DNA of 64,000 nt from SOJA01 sp964598485 (GTDB lineage Archaea > Thermoproteota > Bathyarchaeia > Bathyarchaeales > Bathycorpusculaceae): assembly GCA_964598485.1 (NCBI GenBank), contig CAZRCD010000003.1:1-64000 (forward strand), given 5' to 3'. This document shows, one piece after another, positions 33,434-41,765 of the stretch. The stretch's first letter is position 1. Each line of letters starts with the position of its first letter. A program made the translations under genes and the position numbers. The notes beneath the pieces were generated by a model that saw only the letters and a program-made list of their open reading frames with translations, was not told the DNA's origin and did no database searches.

Positions 33434-35509
33434 GCCTTGTAAAACCTCTCTTTGGTGTTTTGGTTTGATTTGCATTACTTCTTCAACGTAAGCTCTGAAC
33501 GGTTCTGCAACGCTCCACGCTTGAGAAACGCATCCTTTAGGCGTGTGTGGCGGTTCACCGTCAAAGATTTCGCTTATTGTTCCAAGTCCAGCCTTAAAAC
33601 TTTGTTCAGTAAACAATGGTAAAAGAAAATTCTTTAGAGTATATTCACGCCTATACTCAGCGGACCCCTTAGTCTTTAGAAACGCCGTTGTGAAAGGCCC
33701 TAATAGCCAAGGCCAAACTGTTCCATTATGGTAGGCGTTGTCTCTGCTTCTTCTGTCTCCAGCATAGACCCCAACGTATTTTGGGTCATTTCTTGCAAGA
33801 GTTCTTAAGCCGTAAGGTGTTAAAAGCTCCTGATTCGCAACGTCAACGATTTTTTCGTTTTTGGCATTATCTAGCATGGTGAAGTCTAAAGCAACTGCGA
33901 TGATTTGATTGGGTCTCAACGAGTCGTCCTTGCCGTGTTCGCTTATAACGTCGAACAAACAGTTCTTTTCTGGATTCCAGAATTTTTCAACAAAACTTTT
34001 CCTTGCTTTTTCAGCCATGTCAGCGTATCTTTCAGCTTCATCTTTCTCTTTGAACCTATTTGCCAGAAGCTCCATGATTTTCAACGCGTTATACCATAAT
34101 GCTTGAACTTCAACTGCCTTTCCAGCTCTCGAAGTTATCGGTTGACCATCTATTGCCGCGTCCATCCATGTCAGTTGGGAACCATGGTAAAGCAATCCGT
34201 CGCTGTCCACATGTATGTTGAAAGCTGTTCCTCTTACATAGTTCTCGATTATTGTTTTTAGGGTTCCCCAAAGCTGTTCTTGAACGAATCTGAAATCGCC
34301 TGTGTATTTGACATATTGCAGCACTGCATTCACATACCATAGGGTCGCGTCAACAGTGTTATAGGCTGGCTCTCCTGCCCTGTCTGGAAAAAAATTAGGA
34401 ATCAAACCGTGTTTGCAGTGATTTTTGAATGTTAGAAAAACCTGTCTTGCATTCTCAAATCTTCCAGTTACAAGCATTAATCCGGGCAGAGAAATAAACG
34501 TGTCTCTTCCCCAAGTTCCGAACCAGTGGTAACCAGCAATCACAGAATTTTGTTTGGAGTTCATCCCTTTAACTATGAACATGCTTGTGGCTAAAACAAT
34601 CCGGTTTAGCCAGTCTTTTGCTTGGATGTTCTCGTGTTTTTCATAGAATTTCGTTAGTGAATTTTCGTGACGCTTTGTTTCTCGCTCGTATAAGGCTTCT
34701 ATGTCATACATGGTGACTGGCATTTCAGCCAAAACTTTTTGTGCATAATCCTCGTTTCTGTCCGCGACTGCAGTTATTGCAAACTTTCCATTTTCTTTTG
34801 CTTTTACGTCTATTTTGAAGCATCCGAGTTGATAGCAGTCGTCTAAACAGCTTTCTCCTCGCTTGGCTTCTTCACGGTAGTACATTTTTTCAATCCATTT
34901 TCCGGTTGCAAGATAGTGTCCCTTCGTTGTGGTTATCATCAGCATAGAGTGGCGTGCGCCAAAGCGTATATCCACTTCTTTATCTTCTCGTTTTTGAACG
35001 AATTGCCAAGGGATTTTCCATCTGTTCGTTACTGAGTGAAAATGTCTCCAATTTATTAGCGGGAAGACCCGAATTTCAACGTTAAAATCGCTTCTGTTCA
35101 CAACATTGTAAATGGTTACAACGGCATTCTTTTCGTATGGCATAAAGATTGTTTTTTGAACTTCAACACCCTCTACAGCGTAAATGTATTTTGGGAAGGC
35201 TGAAACCGAAAATTCTTTTAGGAACATGAATCCTCGAGGGAAAACTCCATTTCGGAACTCGTTGGCACCAAGTGGGTAAATGTTATTCTCTATTTTCACT
35301 TCTTCATCCAACTTTGCTAAGCATACTCGTCGGTCTCTAGGCGGATGAAAAGCAGCAACAAGTAATCCATGGTATTTTCTAGTGTTTATGCCCAAAACCG
35401 TGGAAGACGCATAACCGCCTAAACCATTCGTTATAATCCACTCTTTCCGGATGGCGTTTTCAAAGTTTGAAAGCGTTTCTTTGCCTAGACTTATGGATGG
35501 CAGCCTCAT
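33428..35509 (-). CDS. Glycogen debranching enzyme (amylo-alpha-1,6-glucosidase family)
   Basis: The start at ATG 35509 overlaps the upstream stop (TAATG). The N-terminal beta domain begins EWIITNGLGGYASSTVLGIN, with NTRKYHGLLVA, the archaeal/bacterial GDE N-terminal signature. The C-terminal (alpha/alpha)6 barrel carries GTWGRDTFISLPGL, NTVDATLWYVNAV, HNGTVWPWLLGPF and TISEIFDGEPPHTPKGC with the likely catalytic acids. The protein of 693 residues should hydrolyse alpha-1,6 branches of glycogen. It is last in an operon with tpi and the DUF89 gene. Confidence 0.92.
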   Translation of the reverse strand: MRLPSISLGKETLSNFENAIRKEWIITNGLGGYASSTVLGINTRKYHGLLVAAFHPPRDRRVCLAKLDEEVKIENNIYPLGANEFRNGVFPRGFMFLKEFSVSAFPKYIYAVEGVEVQKTIFMPYEKNAVVTIYNVVNRSDFNVEIRVFPLINWRHFHSVTNRWKIPWQFVQKREDKEVDIRFGARHSMLMITTTKGHYLATGKWIEKMYYREEAKRGESCLDDCYQLGCFKIDVKAKENGKFAITAVADRNEDYAQKVLAEMPVTMYDIEALYERETKRHENSLTKFYEKHENIQAKDWLNRIVLATSMFIVKGMNSKQNSVIAGYHWFGTWGRDTFISLPGLMLVTGRFENARQVFLTFKNHCKHGLIPNFFPDRAGEPAYNTVDATLWYVNAVLQYVKYTGDFRFVQEQLWGTLKTIIENYVRGTAFNIHVDSDGLLYHGSQLTWMDAAIDGQPITSRAGKAVEVQALWYNALKIMELLANRFKEKDEAERYADMAEKARKSFVEKFWNPEKNCLFDVISEHGKDDSLRPNQIIAVALDFTMLDNAKNEKIVDVANQELLTPYGLRTLARNDPKYVGVYAGDRRSRDNAYHNGTVWPWLLGPFTTAFLKTKGSAEYRREYTLKNFLLPLFTEQSFKAGLGTISEIFDGEPPHTPKGCVSQAWSVAEPFRAYVEEVMQIKPKHQREVLQGS

Positions 35510-36390
35510 TACGGCATCAACTTCGCAACGTTTCTTTCTCGGGGCACGCCGAAAAAGTTCGCCACGCAATTACATTTGGTCCTAAAGAGTAGAGCATGAG
35601 GCTTTTTCAGCTTGTATTCTGTTAAGGTTTCGGCGTAGCCCATGCCTTTGGCGAAGATCATGTCAACAGAATTGTAAAAATCAAGGAATTCTTTGGGGAA
35701 TTCTTTTAGGGCTAATCCAACTGCATCTGTTCCAGTTGTAATAGTCTTGTCCGCAATCTTGTTTATTCCTGAGGCTTCTGCATCTTCCATGGTGGCATCG
35801 TTGATTACGGGTTCGCCTTTAACAGCAACAATCACGGTTAGACCCATGTTTTTCAGTTGTTCAACGAGTAACGTGTCAAAAACAATTTCTCCAGCATTAT
35901 CCGTCAAGTAAAGGACAGTATGCGCTTTTTTGGCTAGTTCGTAAATTTTGTTAGTATCGTCTATTACGATGTCTTTTCCAGCTTCTCTGAAAAGCTTTCT
36001 AAGACTGCTGAACGTGAATTTATGGCCTGGAATACCAAATTCCATGATGTTGCCAACAATGGCACATAGGCATGCCCTTTTGAATCTGTCCTGCTGCGTG
36101 TATCCGTCTTCAACAATTTTTCTTGCGTATGGCAGAAGCTTCAAGGCTTTTTCGTTGCTTATCCTCTTAATCCTTTCATATGGGTCGTTGTTGCCTGTAA
36201 TTCTCTTTATCAGGCGGTCTCTTTTTGTGCCTAATTCCGCTGGTACTGCTGTGGGCTTGAACTCTTTGCTCAGCAACCGTAAAAGTTCGACCATTGTTCT
36301 AAAACGTATGGCTGGATTTGTCGTGGCTTCAGTGACTTGTGCTACGGCTCTGCCGACTATGCACCCGGCGCATTCAGCTTCAACCTTCAA
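35509..36390 (-). CDS. DUF89 / ARMT1-like metal-dependent phosphatase
   Basis: The family clears damaged or overflow phosphometabolites (damage-control phosphatases). Diagnostic segments are VLYLTDNAGEIVFDTLLVEQL, with the metal-binding Asp/Asn, and MIFAKGMGYAETLTE. The N-terminus has AECAGCIVGRA, typical of the archaeal/bacterial subfamily with a CxxC. It starts at TTG 36390; the nearby ATG is out of frame. Between tpi and the debranching enzyme, it may clean up sugar-phosphate side products, which is inference. Confidence 0.85.
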   Translation of the reverse strand: MKVEAECAGCIVGRAVAQVTEATTNPAIRFRTMVELLRLLSKEFKPTAVPAELGTKRDRLIKRITGNNDPYERIKRISNEKALKLLPYARKIVEDGYTQQDRFKRACLCAIVGNIMEFGIPGHKFTFSSLRKLFREAGKDIVIDDTNKIYELAKKAHTVLYLTDNAGEIVFDTLLVEQLKNMGLTVIVAVKGEPVINDATMEDAEASGINKIADKTITTGTDAVGLALKEFPKEFLDFYNSVDMIFAKGMGYAETLTEYKLKKPHALLFRTKCNCVANFFGVPRERNVAKLMP

Positions 36391-36402
36391 AGATCCATTC
36401 CC

Positions 36403-37101
36403 CTAAACACTTGTTGCTTCTGCAAATTCACGTAAAACCGTATACGGGTCTTTCGCCTTCACGATGCCGCTTGCAACCAACACCCCTTGGGTGCCAAGCT
36501 TCAACGCAGCCTTAACATCTTCTCCACGGCTTATTCCAGCCCCACAAAGTATTACAACTTTCTCGTTGATTTCCCTAACAAGCCTAATCGTGTCCGTTAT
36601 GACCTCAGGCTTAGCCTTTGAAACCGGAATCCCTGTGCCTATAAGCTCCGGCGGCTCAATGGCTATAATATCTGGTTTTAAGCATGCAACGGCTGCACTT
36701 ATATTTGGATTGTTTGCACACACAACGGAAACTAGGTTTTTTTGGCGTGTTATTTTGATTATAGCATCAATATCCGACAGTTTGAGTTGTCTTTCAGAAT
36801 GGTTGATGAGCGTTCCTATTGCTCCGGTTTCCTTCACGACTTCCACAAGTACATGCCCCGTGTGACTTCCCGGCTGGATTGGGTCTATGTGCTGGGCGAA
36901 AACGGGAATTTTCGCGGTCTTTGCGACAGTTGCTATGTCCGCGAATTGTGGAGCTACACCTATTGAAGTCTTTGTTTCAAGGCTTACTTTTTCAGCCTTT
37001 TTTGCAAGTTCAACAGCTTTCTCGCCTGTTGCTTCCAAGTAGGTTTTGAAGTTAACAATTATCAATGGCGTCTGAAGTTTTTCCAGCAATGAGATTTTCA
37101 C
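36403..37101 (-). CDS. tpiA: Triosephosphate isomerase
   Basis: The enzyme interconverts dihydroxyacetone phosphate and glyceraldehyde-3-phosphate. Motifs are LIIVNFKTY (Asn and Lys of the active site), FAQHIDPIQPGSHTGHV, the catalytic His in LINHSERQL, the catalytic Glu in AIEPPELIGTG and the phosphate loop LCGAGISRGEDV. GTG 37101 gives 233 residues, the short archaeal form. It heads the leftward tpi-DUF89-debranching operon, with 12 bases to the next gene. Confidence 0.95.
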   Translation of the reverse strand: MKISLLEKLQTPLIIVNFKTYLEATGEKAVELAKKAEKVSLETKTSIGVAPQFADIATVAKTAKIPVFAQHIDPIQPGSHTGHVLVEVVKETGAIGTLINHSERQLKLSDIDAIIKITRQKNLVSVVCANNPNISAAVACLKPDIIAIEPPELIGTGIPVSKAKPEVITDTIRLVREINEKVVILCGAGISRGEDVKAALKLGTQGVLVASGIVKAKDPYTVLREFAEATSV

Positions 37102-37177
37102 CTGTTTAGCGTTAACGTTTATCGCTAATATTGTTTTGGAATAAAACTTTGAAATGCAAATGTTTAAAAATGTTGTT

Positions 37178-37717
37178 CTAAAGTACGAACACTGCTGCTG
37201 CAATAACGGTGGTCCACAAGCCGTTTTTGTCTCCTATTGCAGATTGTGTCATGTTGGTTGTTTTTATCAGTCCTCTGGTTTTGAACAACTGTTTTCTCTC
37301 GTCCCAAGTAGTTTCAGGATCAAACTCGAGCCCCATGTTTGTGGCCAGCATTGTTGCAGCTAAATCTTCTGCGTAATCTCCCGCCATCCCCTCTGTTTCT
37401 CCGAAAGAGTGATGTTCAGAAAGATAGCCGTAATTGTCTTGATCTAATGGGATTGCTGCGCCTATTGATGCTGCGATCAGTCTATGTGGTTCATTAGTTG
37501 AGTTCTTATCCAAAACGGCAAAGGTTATTTCTCCGGGCTTGATCGTTTTTAAGCCTTTTTCTCTTGAAATGAGCTCACAACCCTGCGGTATTATGCTTGA
37601 AACGTTTACTATGTTAACGTGTTGTATGCCTGCGTCTCTCAGGGCTAACTCTAAAGATTGCAGACGCTCTTTATGTTTGCCAACACCTTTTGTCAGAAAA
37701 AAATACTTTGGAATCAT
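37178..37717 (-). CDS. pdaD: Pyruvoyl-dependent arginine decarboxylase
   Basis: This enzyme makes agmatine, needed for polyamines and for agmatidine in archaeal tRNA-Ile. The self-cleavage site is in NVSSIIPQGC (Ser40-Ser41 from ATG 37717), which yields the pyruvoyl group. FFLTKGVGKHKERLQS at the N-terminus, HHSFGETEGMAGDYAED, and a C-terminal ITTTNM-like stretch (GLIKTTNMTQSA) are also typical. The first seven codons of the longer frame are probably not translated. It sits 76 bases upstream of the tpi start on the same strand. Confidence 0.93.
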   Translation of the reverse strand: MIPKYFFLTKGVGKHKERLQSLELALRDAGIQHVNIVNVSSIIPQGCELISREKGLKTIKPGEITFAVLDKNSTNEPHRLIAASIGAAIPLDQDNYGYLSEHHSFGETEGMAGDYAEDLAATMLATNMGLEFDPETTWDERKQLFKTRGLIKTTNMTQSAIGDKNGLWTTVIAAAVFVL

Positions 37718-37867
37718 TTCGCAATAAAATAACAACATATGTTTATTAGCCTTTTGTTTTCGGCAAACTCGGTTTTGTTCAGGGTTGTTGAACGTTTCAG
37801 AAGTTTACTGTTGCGTTAGGGAAAAAGAATAAGAGGTTGTCGCATAATTTCTTTTGAGGTTTAGCAC

Positions 37868-39052
37868 GTGTCCCCGTACCGAAGCGTATTCAAAGATGAA
37901 ACAAAGCTTGACATAAACTATGTTCCTTACAGGCTTCCACACAGAGACAGGGAACTGCGTTTGTTAATGGAGTTTTTCAGTTTCTTACTGCGCACTCCGG
38001 AGAAGATGACACAGAGAGTCATGATAACTGGAGACGTTGGCACAGGCAAAACAGCGCTTTCTCAACGTTTCGGAGCAGACATTACCCGTGAAGCAAACAA
38101 GCGTGGAACAAACCTTCGTTACATTCATGTTAATTGTCGCGAGTATCGTGGAAGCCTTTTCCTCAGTTTACACCATGTGGTTTCCATTTTTCATCCAAAC
38201 TTTCCAAGACGCGGCTATTCGGCTGAAGAGCTTTTAGGCATTCTGCTGCAAATTCTGGACGAACAAAAAGCATACGTAGTCTTAACTTTAGACGAGTTTG
38301 AAAGCCTAGTTGAGAGGGAAGGCTCTGAGGCTGTTTACAAGCTGACTCGCTTGCAAGAAATAAGATTGAACAAACCTCAGAGAATCTCGCTGATATGCAT
38401 TCTACGAAGCTTAAAAGCGATTGAACAGTTAGATGCAAGCGCAAGAAGCACTTTGCAATCCAACATAATCTATCTTGATAGATACTCCAAGCAACAGCTT
38501 ACGGACATCCTCAACAACCGTGTCTCACTTGCCTTTAAGCCTTTAACAGTGCCAGAAGACACCGTAAGCCTAACAGCTGAACTTGCCTTTTCCGAAAATG
38601 GAAACGCTCGATTCGGGATTGAACTGCTTTGGAGAGCTGGGAAATATGCAGATGCGGAAGATTTGGACACGGTTACGCCAGAGTGTGTCCGAAAGGCCGT
38701 TTCAAGCATATATGCTGTTATACGCAAAAGTGACGTGGTATCATTAAGGCTGCATGAAAAACTGTTTTTGCTTGGCATAGCCAGATTTTTTAAGCAAAAT
38801 GAAACGGCTTACGTTTCTTTAGCAGAGGCTGAACAAGCTTATGCTGTTGTCTGTGAAGAATTTGACGCTCAACCGCACAGCCACACGCAACTGTGGAAGT
38901 ATTTGCATACACTTTCAGCTCTAGGCGTAGTGAAAACTGAAGTTTCAGCCGCTGGTTCGCGTGGAAGATCAACATGTATCTCTCTGCCTAGAATTCCAGC
39001 TTACGAACTAGAGAAAGAATTAAGCAATCTTCTGCAAAAGGAAAGGCTGTGA
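37868..39052 (+). CDS. cdc6: ORC1-type DNA replication protein (Cdc6)
   Basis: This AAA+ initiator binds origins and loads MCM. Landmarks are the Walker A GDVGTGKT (residues 55-62), Walker B LTLDEFE, and the C-terminal winged helix ending with SRGRSTCISLPRIP. The segment YVPYRLPHRDRELRLL is the usual N-terminal lead. It starts at GTG 37868 and is coupled by four bases (GTGA) to a small HTH gene. I looked for origin-recognition-box repeats on both sides and saw none, so an origin here is unproven. Confidence 0.93.
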   Translation: MSPYRSVFKDETKLDINYVPYRLPHRDRELRLLMEFFSFLLRTPEKMTQRVMITGDVGTGKTALSQRFGADITREANKRGTNLRYIHVNCREYRGSLFLSLHHVVSIFHPNFPRRGYSAEELLGILLQILDEQKAYVVLTLDEFESLVEREGSEAVYKLTRLQEIRLNKPQRISLICILRSLKAIEQLDASARSTLQSNIIYLDRYSKQQLTDILNNRVSLAFKPLTVPEDTVSLTAELAFSENGNARFGIELLWRAGKYADAEDLDTVTPECVRKAVSSIYAVIRKSDVVSLRLHEKLFLLGIARFFKQNETAYVSLAEAEQAYAVVCEEFDAQPHSHTQLWKYLHTLSALGVVKTEVSAAGSRGRSTCISLPRIPAYELEKELSNLLQKERL

Positions 39053-39327
39053 AAGTCATGGATATAGAGGACTTTTTTTCTTCACGGCTTCGAATGAAAA
39101 TTCTAAAAATCCTATCGGAAGTTGGTGAACTTAATATTTCAGGGATCGCTCGCAGGCTCGGTGTGAATTATGGAATGACAAACAAGCATTTGAAGGTTTT
39201 AGAAAATGAAGGAATTGTCCAGCACAAACGATTTGGAAGAATCCGAATCTACAGGCTTAATAAACACTCACCTAAAACTAAAGCCATACAAAATCTTCTC
39301 GAAGTCTGGGAACAACAAAATAGGTGA
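39049..39327 (+). CDS. ArsR-like winged-helix protein coupled to cdc6
   Basis: This 92-residue protein is almost only a winged helix: RLRMKILKILSEVGELNISG, then ARRLGVNYGMTNKHLKVLEN, then the wing HKRFGRIRIYRL. It has no ligand-binding extension, so it probably binds DNA constitutively or with a partner. It starts at GTG 39049, overlapping the cdc6 stop by four bases. Coupling suggests it acts with Cdc6 or autoregulates the pair. Confidence 0.75.
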   Translation: MKVMDIEDFFSSRLRMKILKILSEVGELNISGIARRLGVNYGMTNKHLKVLENEGIVQHKRFGRIRIYRLNKHSPKTKAIQNLLEVWEQQNR

Positions 39328-39584
39328 AAAAAGAGCGATAAAAGCTCATCAATCGGACGGTTTTTCAAATGTTCCTCCACAACCATTTGTGATTGTTATC
39401 ATGCTTAAGATACCAGTATGGCATAAATCATTTACATCAAGGTCGGCTCCAGACAAGTAAAGGGTGTTCTATTTTCCAAGAAAACACACAAAAACCTAAA
39501 ATGTTAATACAATTTAGATAATTAACAAAAGAGAGCTATAATGCAATTTGAAAAAGTCGTCAGTGTAAATGTCATGGTGATTTT

Positions 39585-40289
39585 TTGATCAAGGAAGAAT
39601 TTAACGAGAAAATAAGTGAATTTGAGGAGATTATTCAGAAAATCGCAAGCGATGTTGCCAGTGGAGCAGTATTCGAAAAACTCCCCCCGTCAGAATTGCT
39701 GAACAAGACTGAACACTATGTTAATAGGCTTAGGGCTTTAGCGACAGAAAGCGAAGAAACCATGGTGATTCTGAAACCAGAAAAAGCCTACACGGTTAAG
39801 GTTCTATGCAAGAATTTCATCCAAACCCTAACGACTTTCAAGGATATTCTGCTTCAGAACTCCCCAGACCCGCTTGCAAATTCGCGTTTAGCCTTTGAAC
39901 AACTTAGAAAAGCCATAACAGACGGCTCAGATCTCCTTCTTTTAATGCGGGATGTTAGGGATAACCCTTCACCGCTCATGGATGCATTAATCACTTTAAA
40001 GAAGGCTTCCGAAACAAAAGGTCCCGTGATAAGCATACAAGCCTCAGAAGAAACCCAACCCCTCATCAAATACGTTTTGGATCATATCGACGAGCTTAGA
40101 GCTGCGTTAATGGGTTTAGAGAAGAAGGTTGGTGAAATGAAGCAAATCATGCGAGAACTTCAGGAAGAAAGCCTAAAAATACTTTCACACAAAACCACCA
40201 CCGAGCCCAAAAAGAATGAGGGAGAAAATAGAGAACAACAGCTTTCCCTTTCGAACTTCAAAGCAAAAGAAAATGGAAGAAAGCCATAG
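39585..40289 (+). CDS. Helical protein, unknown function
   Basis: This 234-residue protein starts at TTG with no better start nearby. It has two helical regions (residues 1-55 and 95-190) and a charged, disordered tail (KPKKNEGENREQ-like). There are no cysteines of a metal site and no catalytic motif. It might be a structural or adaptor protein. It converges on the phosphodiesterase gene with 18 bases between. Confidence 0.5.
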   Translation: MIKEEFNEKISEFEEIIQKIASDVASGAVFEKLPPSELLNKTEHYVNRLRALATESEETMVILKPEKAYTVKVLCKNFIQTLTTFKDILLQNSPDPLANSRLAFEQLRKAITDGSDLLLLMRDVRDNPSPLMDALITLKKASETKGPVISIQASEETQPLIKYVLDHIDELRAALMGLEKKVGEMKQIMRELQEESLKILSHKTTTEPKKNEGENREQQLSLSNFKAKENGRKP

Positions 40290-40307
40290 TTTTCGTCAAA
40301 TTAAGAT

Positions 40308-40805
40308 TCAGACTTCAATTATTTTCGCTTCACGCCTATCTGTATCAAGCAAAGCAATTGTTGATTTGCCACTTAGATATCCACATACCTCACCTGGGTT
40401 CACAATCAACGTTTTGCCTTTTTGATAAACTTCAGCTTTATGGGTATGTCCATGAACGACAACATCGAAGCTTTCGCTGTTAATCAGAGCTTCTAAAAGC
40501 TCTCCCTCATCTCCATGCAGTAACGCTATTCTTAAGCCGCCAACAAATATTTCAGCAAAGTTTCGACGCATCTCCAAGCCTTCATATTCATTGAATCTTT
40601 TATTTAGGAGTTCATGGTCGCCGTCATTATTGCCGAAAACACCAATCAACTTCGCCTTCAATTCCTTCAGTTTCGGGATCACGAATGGTGCCACGTAGTC
40701 TCCGGCGTGGAGCACAAGCCCAACATTCATTTCATTTAACTTTTTTACAGCTTTATCAACTAGCGGCAAGTTATCATGTGTGTCTGCAATCAAGCCTATC
40801 AACAT
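40308..40805 (-). CDS. YfcE/MJ0936-type metallophosphodiesterase
   Basis: This small calcineurin-like phosphoesterase has motifs IADTHDN (residues 6-12), HAGDYV, GVFGNNDGD, LLHGDEG and VVHGHTHKAEV. At 165 residues it matches the MJ0936 family, which hydrolyses phosphodiesters with Ni2+ or Mn2+ in vitro. The physiological substrate is not known. It is the only gene on its strand in this stretch. Confidence 0.9.
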   Translation of the reverse strand: MLIGLIADTHDNLPLVDKAVKKLNEMNVGLVLHAGDYVAPFVIPKLKELKAKLIGVFGNNDGDHELLNKRFNEYEGLEMRRNFAEIFVGGLRIALLHGDEGELLEALINSESFDVVVHGHTHKAEVYQKGKTLIVNPGEVCGYLSGKSTIALLDTDRREAKIIEV

Positions 40806-40994
40806 TTTATTTCACTCGTTCAGTTACGTCGTCCCATAAGAACTAAAGTCTTTCTACGCTGGTTATAGGAGCAAAATAGAGGATTCTTCTAGAATATTTC
40901 AATTCCCGTAATAGTCATGCGGGCGAAACACGGTTTAAAAGGTTTCATACGATTTACATTCTAGAAAAGAGTTCTAAAGGAGGAATATAGAAAA

Positions 40995-41333
40995 ATGAAT
41001 CCATGGGGTTCGACCCCTTCTCGGAAAAGAAGAGACAAATTGTACATTATATCGGAAATTTTGGAAATAGCGAAGGATGGAGTTTTAAAGACGCAAATTA
41101 TGTATAGGGCAAACCTAAGTTTCACGCAGCTTAACGATTACCTAGGATTTATGTTGGAAATCCACCTCCTGGAAAAAATCAGGCAAAACGGTAAAGACAT
41201 TTACAGGTCAACAGAGAAAGGCATAGATTTTCTTGAACGTTACCATCACATAGCTGAACTGCTAAGAAACGAAAATGATAATATCAGAAATAACGTCAAA
41301 ATTCCACCTCCGCATCTACTTAAAAGAAACTAG
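40995..41333 (+). CDS. ArnR1-like winged-helix protein
   Basis: The 112-residue protein is a single winged helix: IISEILEIAKDGVLKTQIMY, then ANLSFTQLNDYLGFMLE, then YRSTEKGIDFLERY. This is the pattern of the archaeal ArnR1-like DUF4364-type HTH family. A strong ribosome-binding site AAAGGAGG precedes the ATG by about 10 bases. The 5' part contains an accidental T-arm-like palindrome (GGGGTTCGACCCC), which is not a tRNA. Confidence 0.8.
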   Translation: MNPWGSTPSRKRRDKLYIISEILEIAKDGVLKTQIMYRANLSFTQLNDYLGFMLEIHLLEKIRQNGKDIYRSTEKGIDFLERYHHIAELLRNENDNIRNNVKIPPPHLLKRN

Positions 41334-41388
41334 ACCCGTAGAAGAAATTAACGAACACCTCTAAATCATAGAAAAACAAACAGCTGGA

Positions 41389-41514
41389 TCATCGGTTCGA
41401 TTTTTGCCCTTCTTCCAGATAGCTTTTAACCCTTTCTTTTAATGCTGGGAATTCATTCAACATAGCCTTTAAGACTTGCCAGCGGATCTCTTCAGTTTTT
41501 GAACGGGTGTTCAT
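41389..41514 (-). CDS. Possible 41-residue helical small protein
   Basis: The frame reads MNTRSKTEEIRWQVLKAML and continues NEFPALKERVKSYLEEG to a stop. This is a plausible amphipathic helical peptide with ordinary codon choice. An AGGACTTGG stretch lies just upstream of the ATG. A TATA-like TTGTATATTG lies further upstream on the same strand. No homologue is known to me. Confidence 0.42.
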   Translation of the reverse strand: MNTRSKTEEIRWQVLKAMLNEFPALKERVKSYLEEGQKSNR

Positions 41515-41765
41515 ATTTACCAAGTCCTAAATATTGTGTAGCAATATACAATATAAGCCTTTTTCCAAAACCAGAATATTATGAATCAGATCATCATAAA
41601 AAAGGGGAAAAATTATTGCACATTTGTCATTTGTGTTCGGTGTATGGTTCTCTGTTAAGAATACTGCCTTTGTGGGAATACTTGCGTTATTCCAAGCGGG
41701 CTTACTTACTATTGGAGAAAAGGGAAGGGCTTGCGAGAATTTAACCGCAGAGGACAGGTTTGTCA

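Noticed and set aside
37740..39584. Replication origin next to cdc6
   Set aside because: No origin-recognition-box repeats or clear unwinding element were seen on either side.
41002..41020. T-arm-like GGGGTTCGACCCC suggesting a tRNA
   Set aside because: No acceptor or anticodon stems surround it and it lies inside a clear HTH coding gene.
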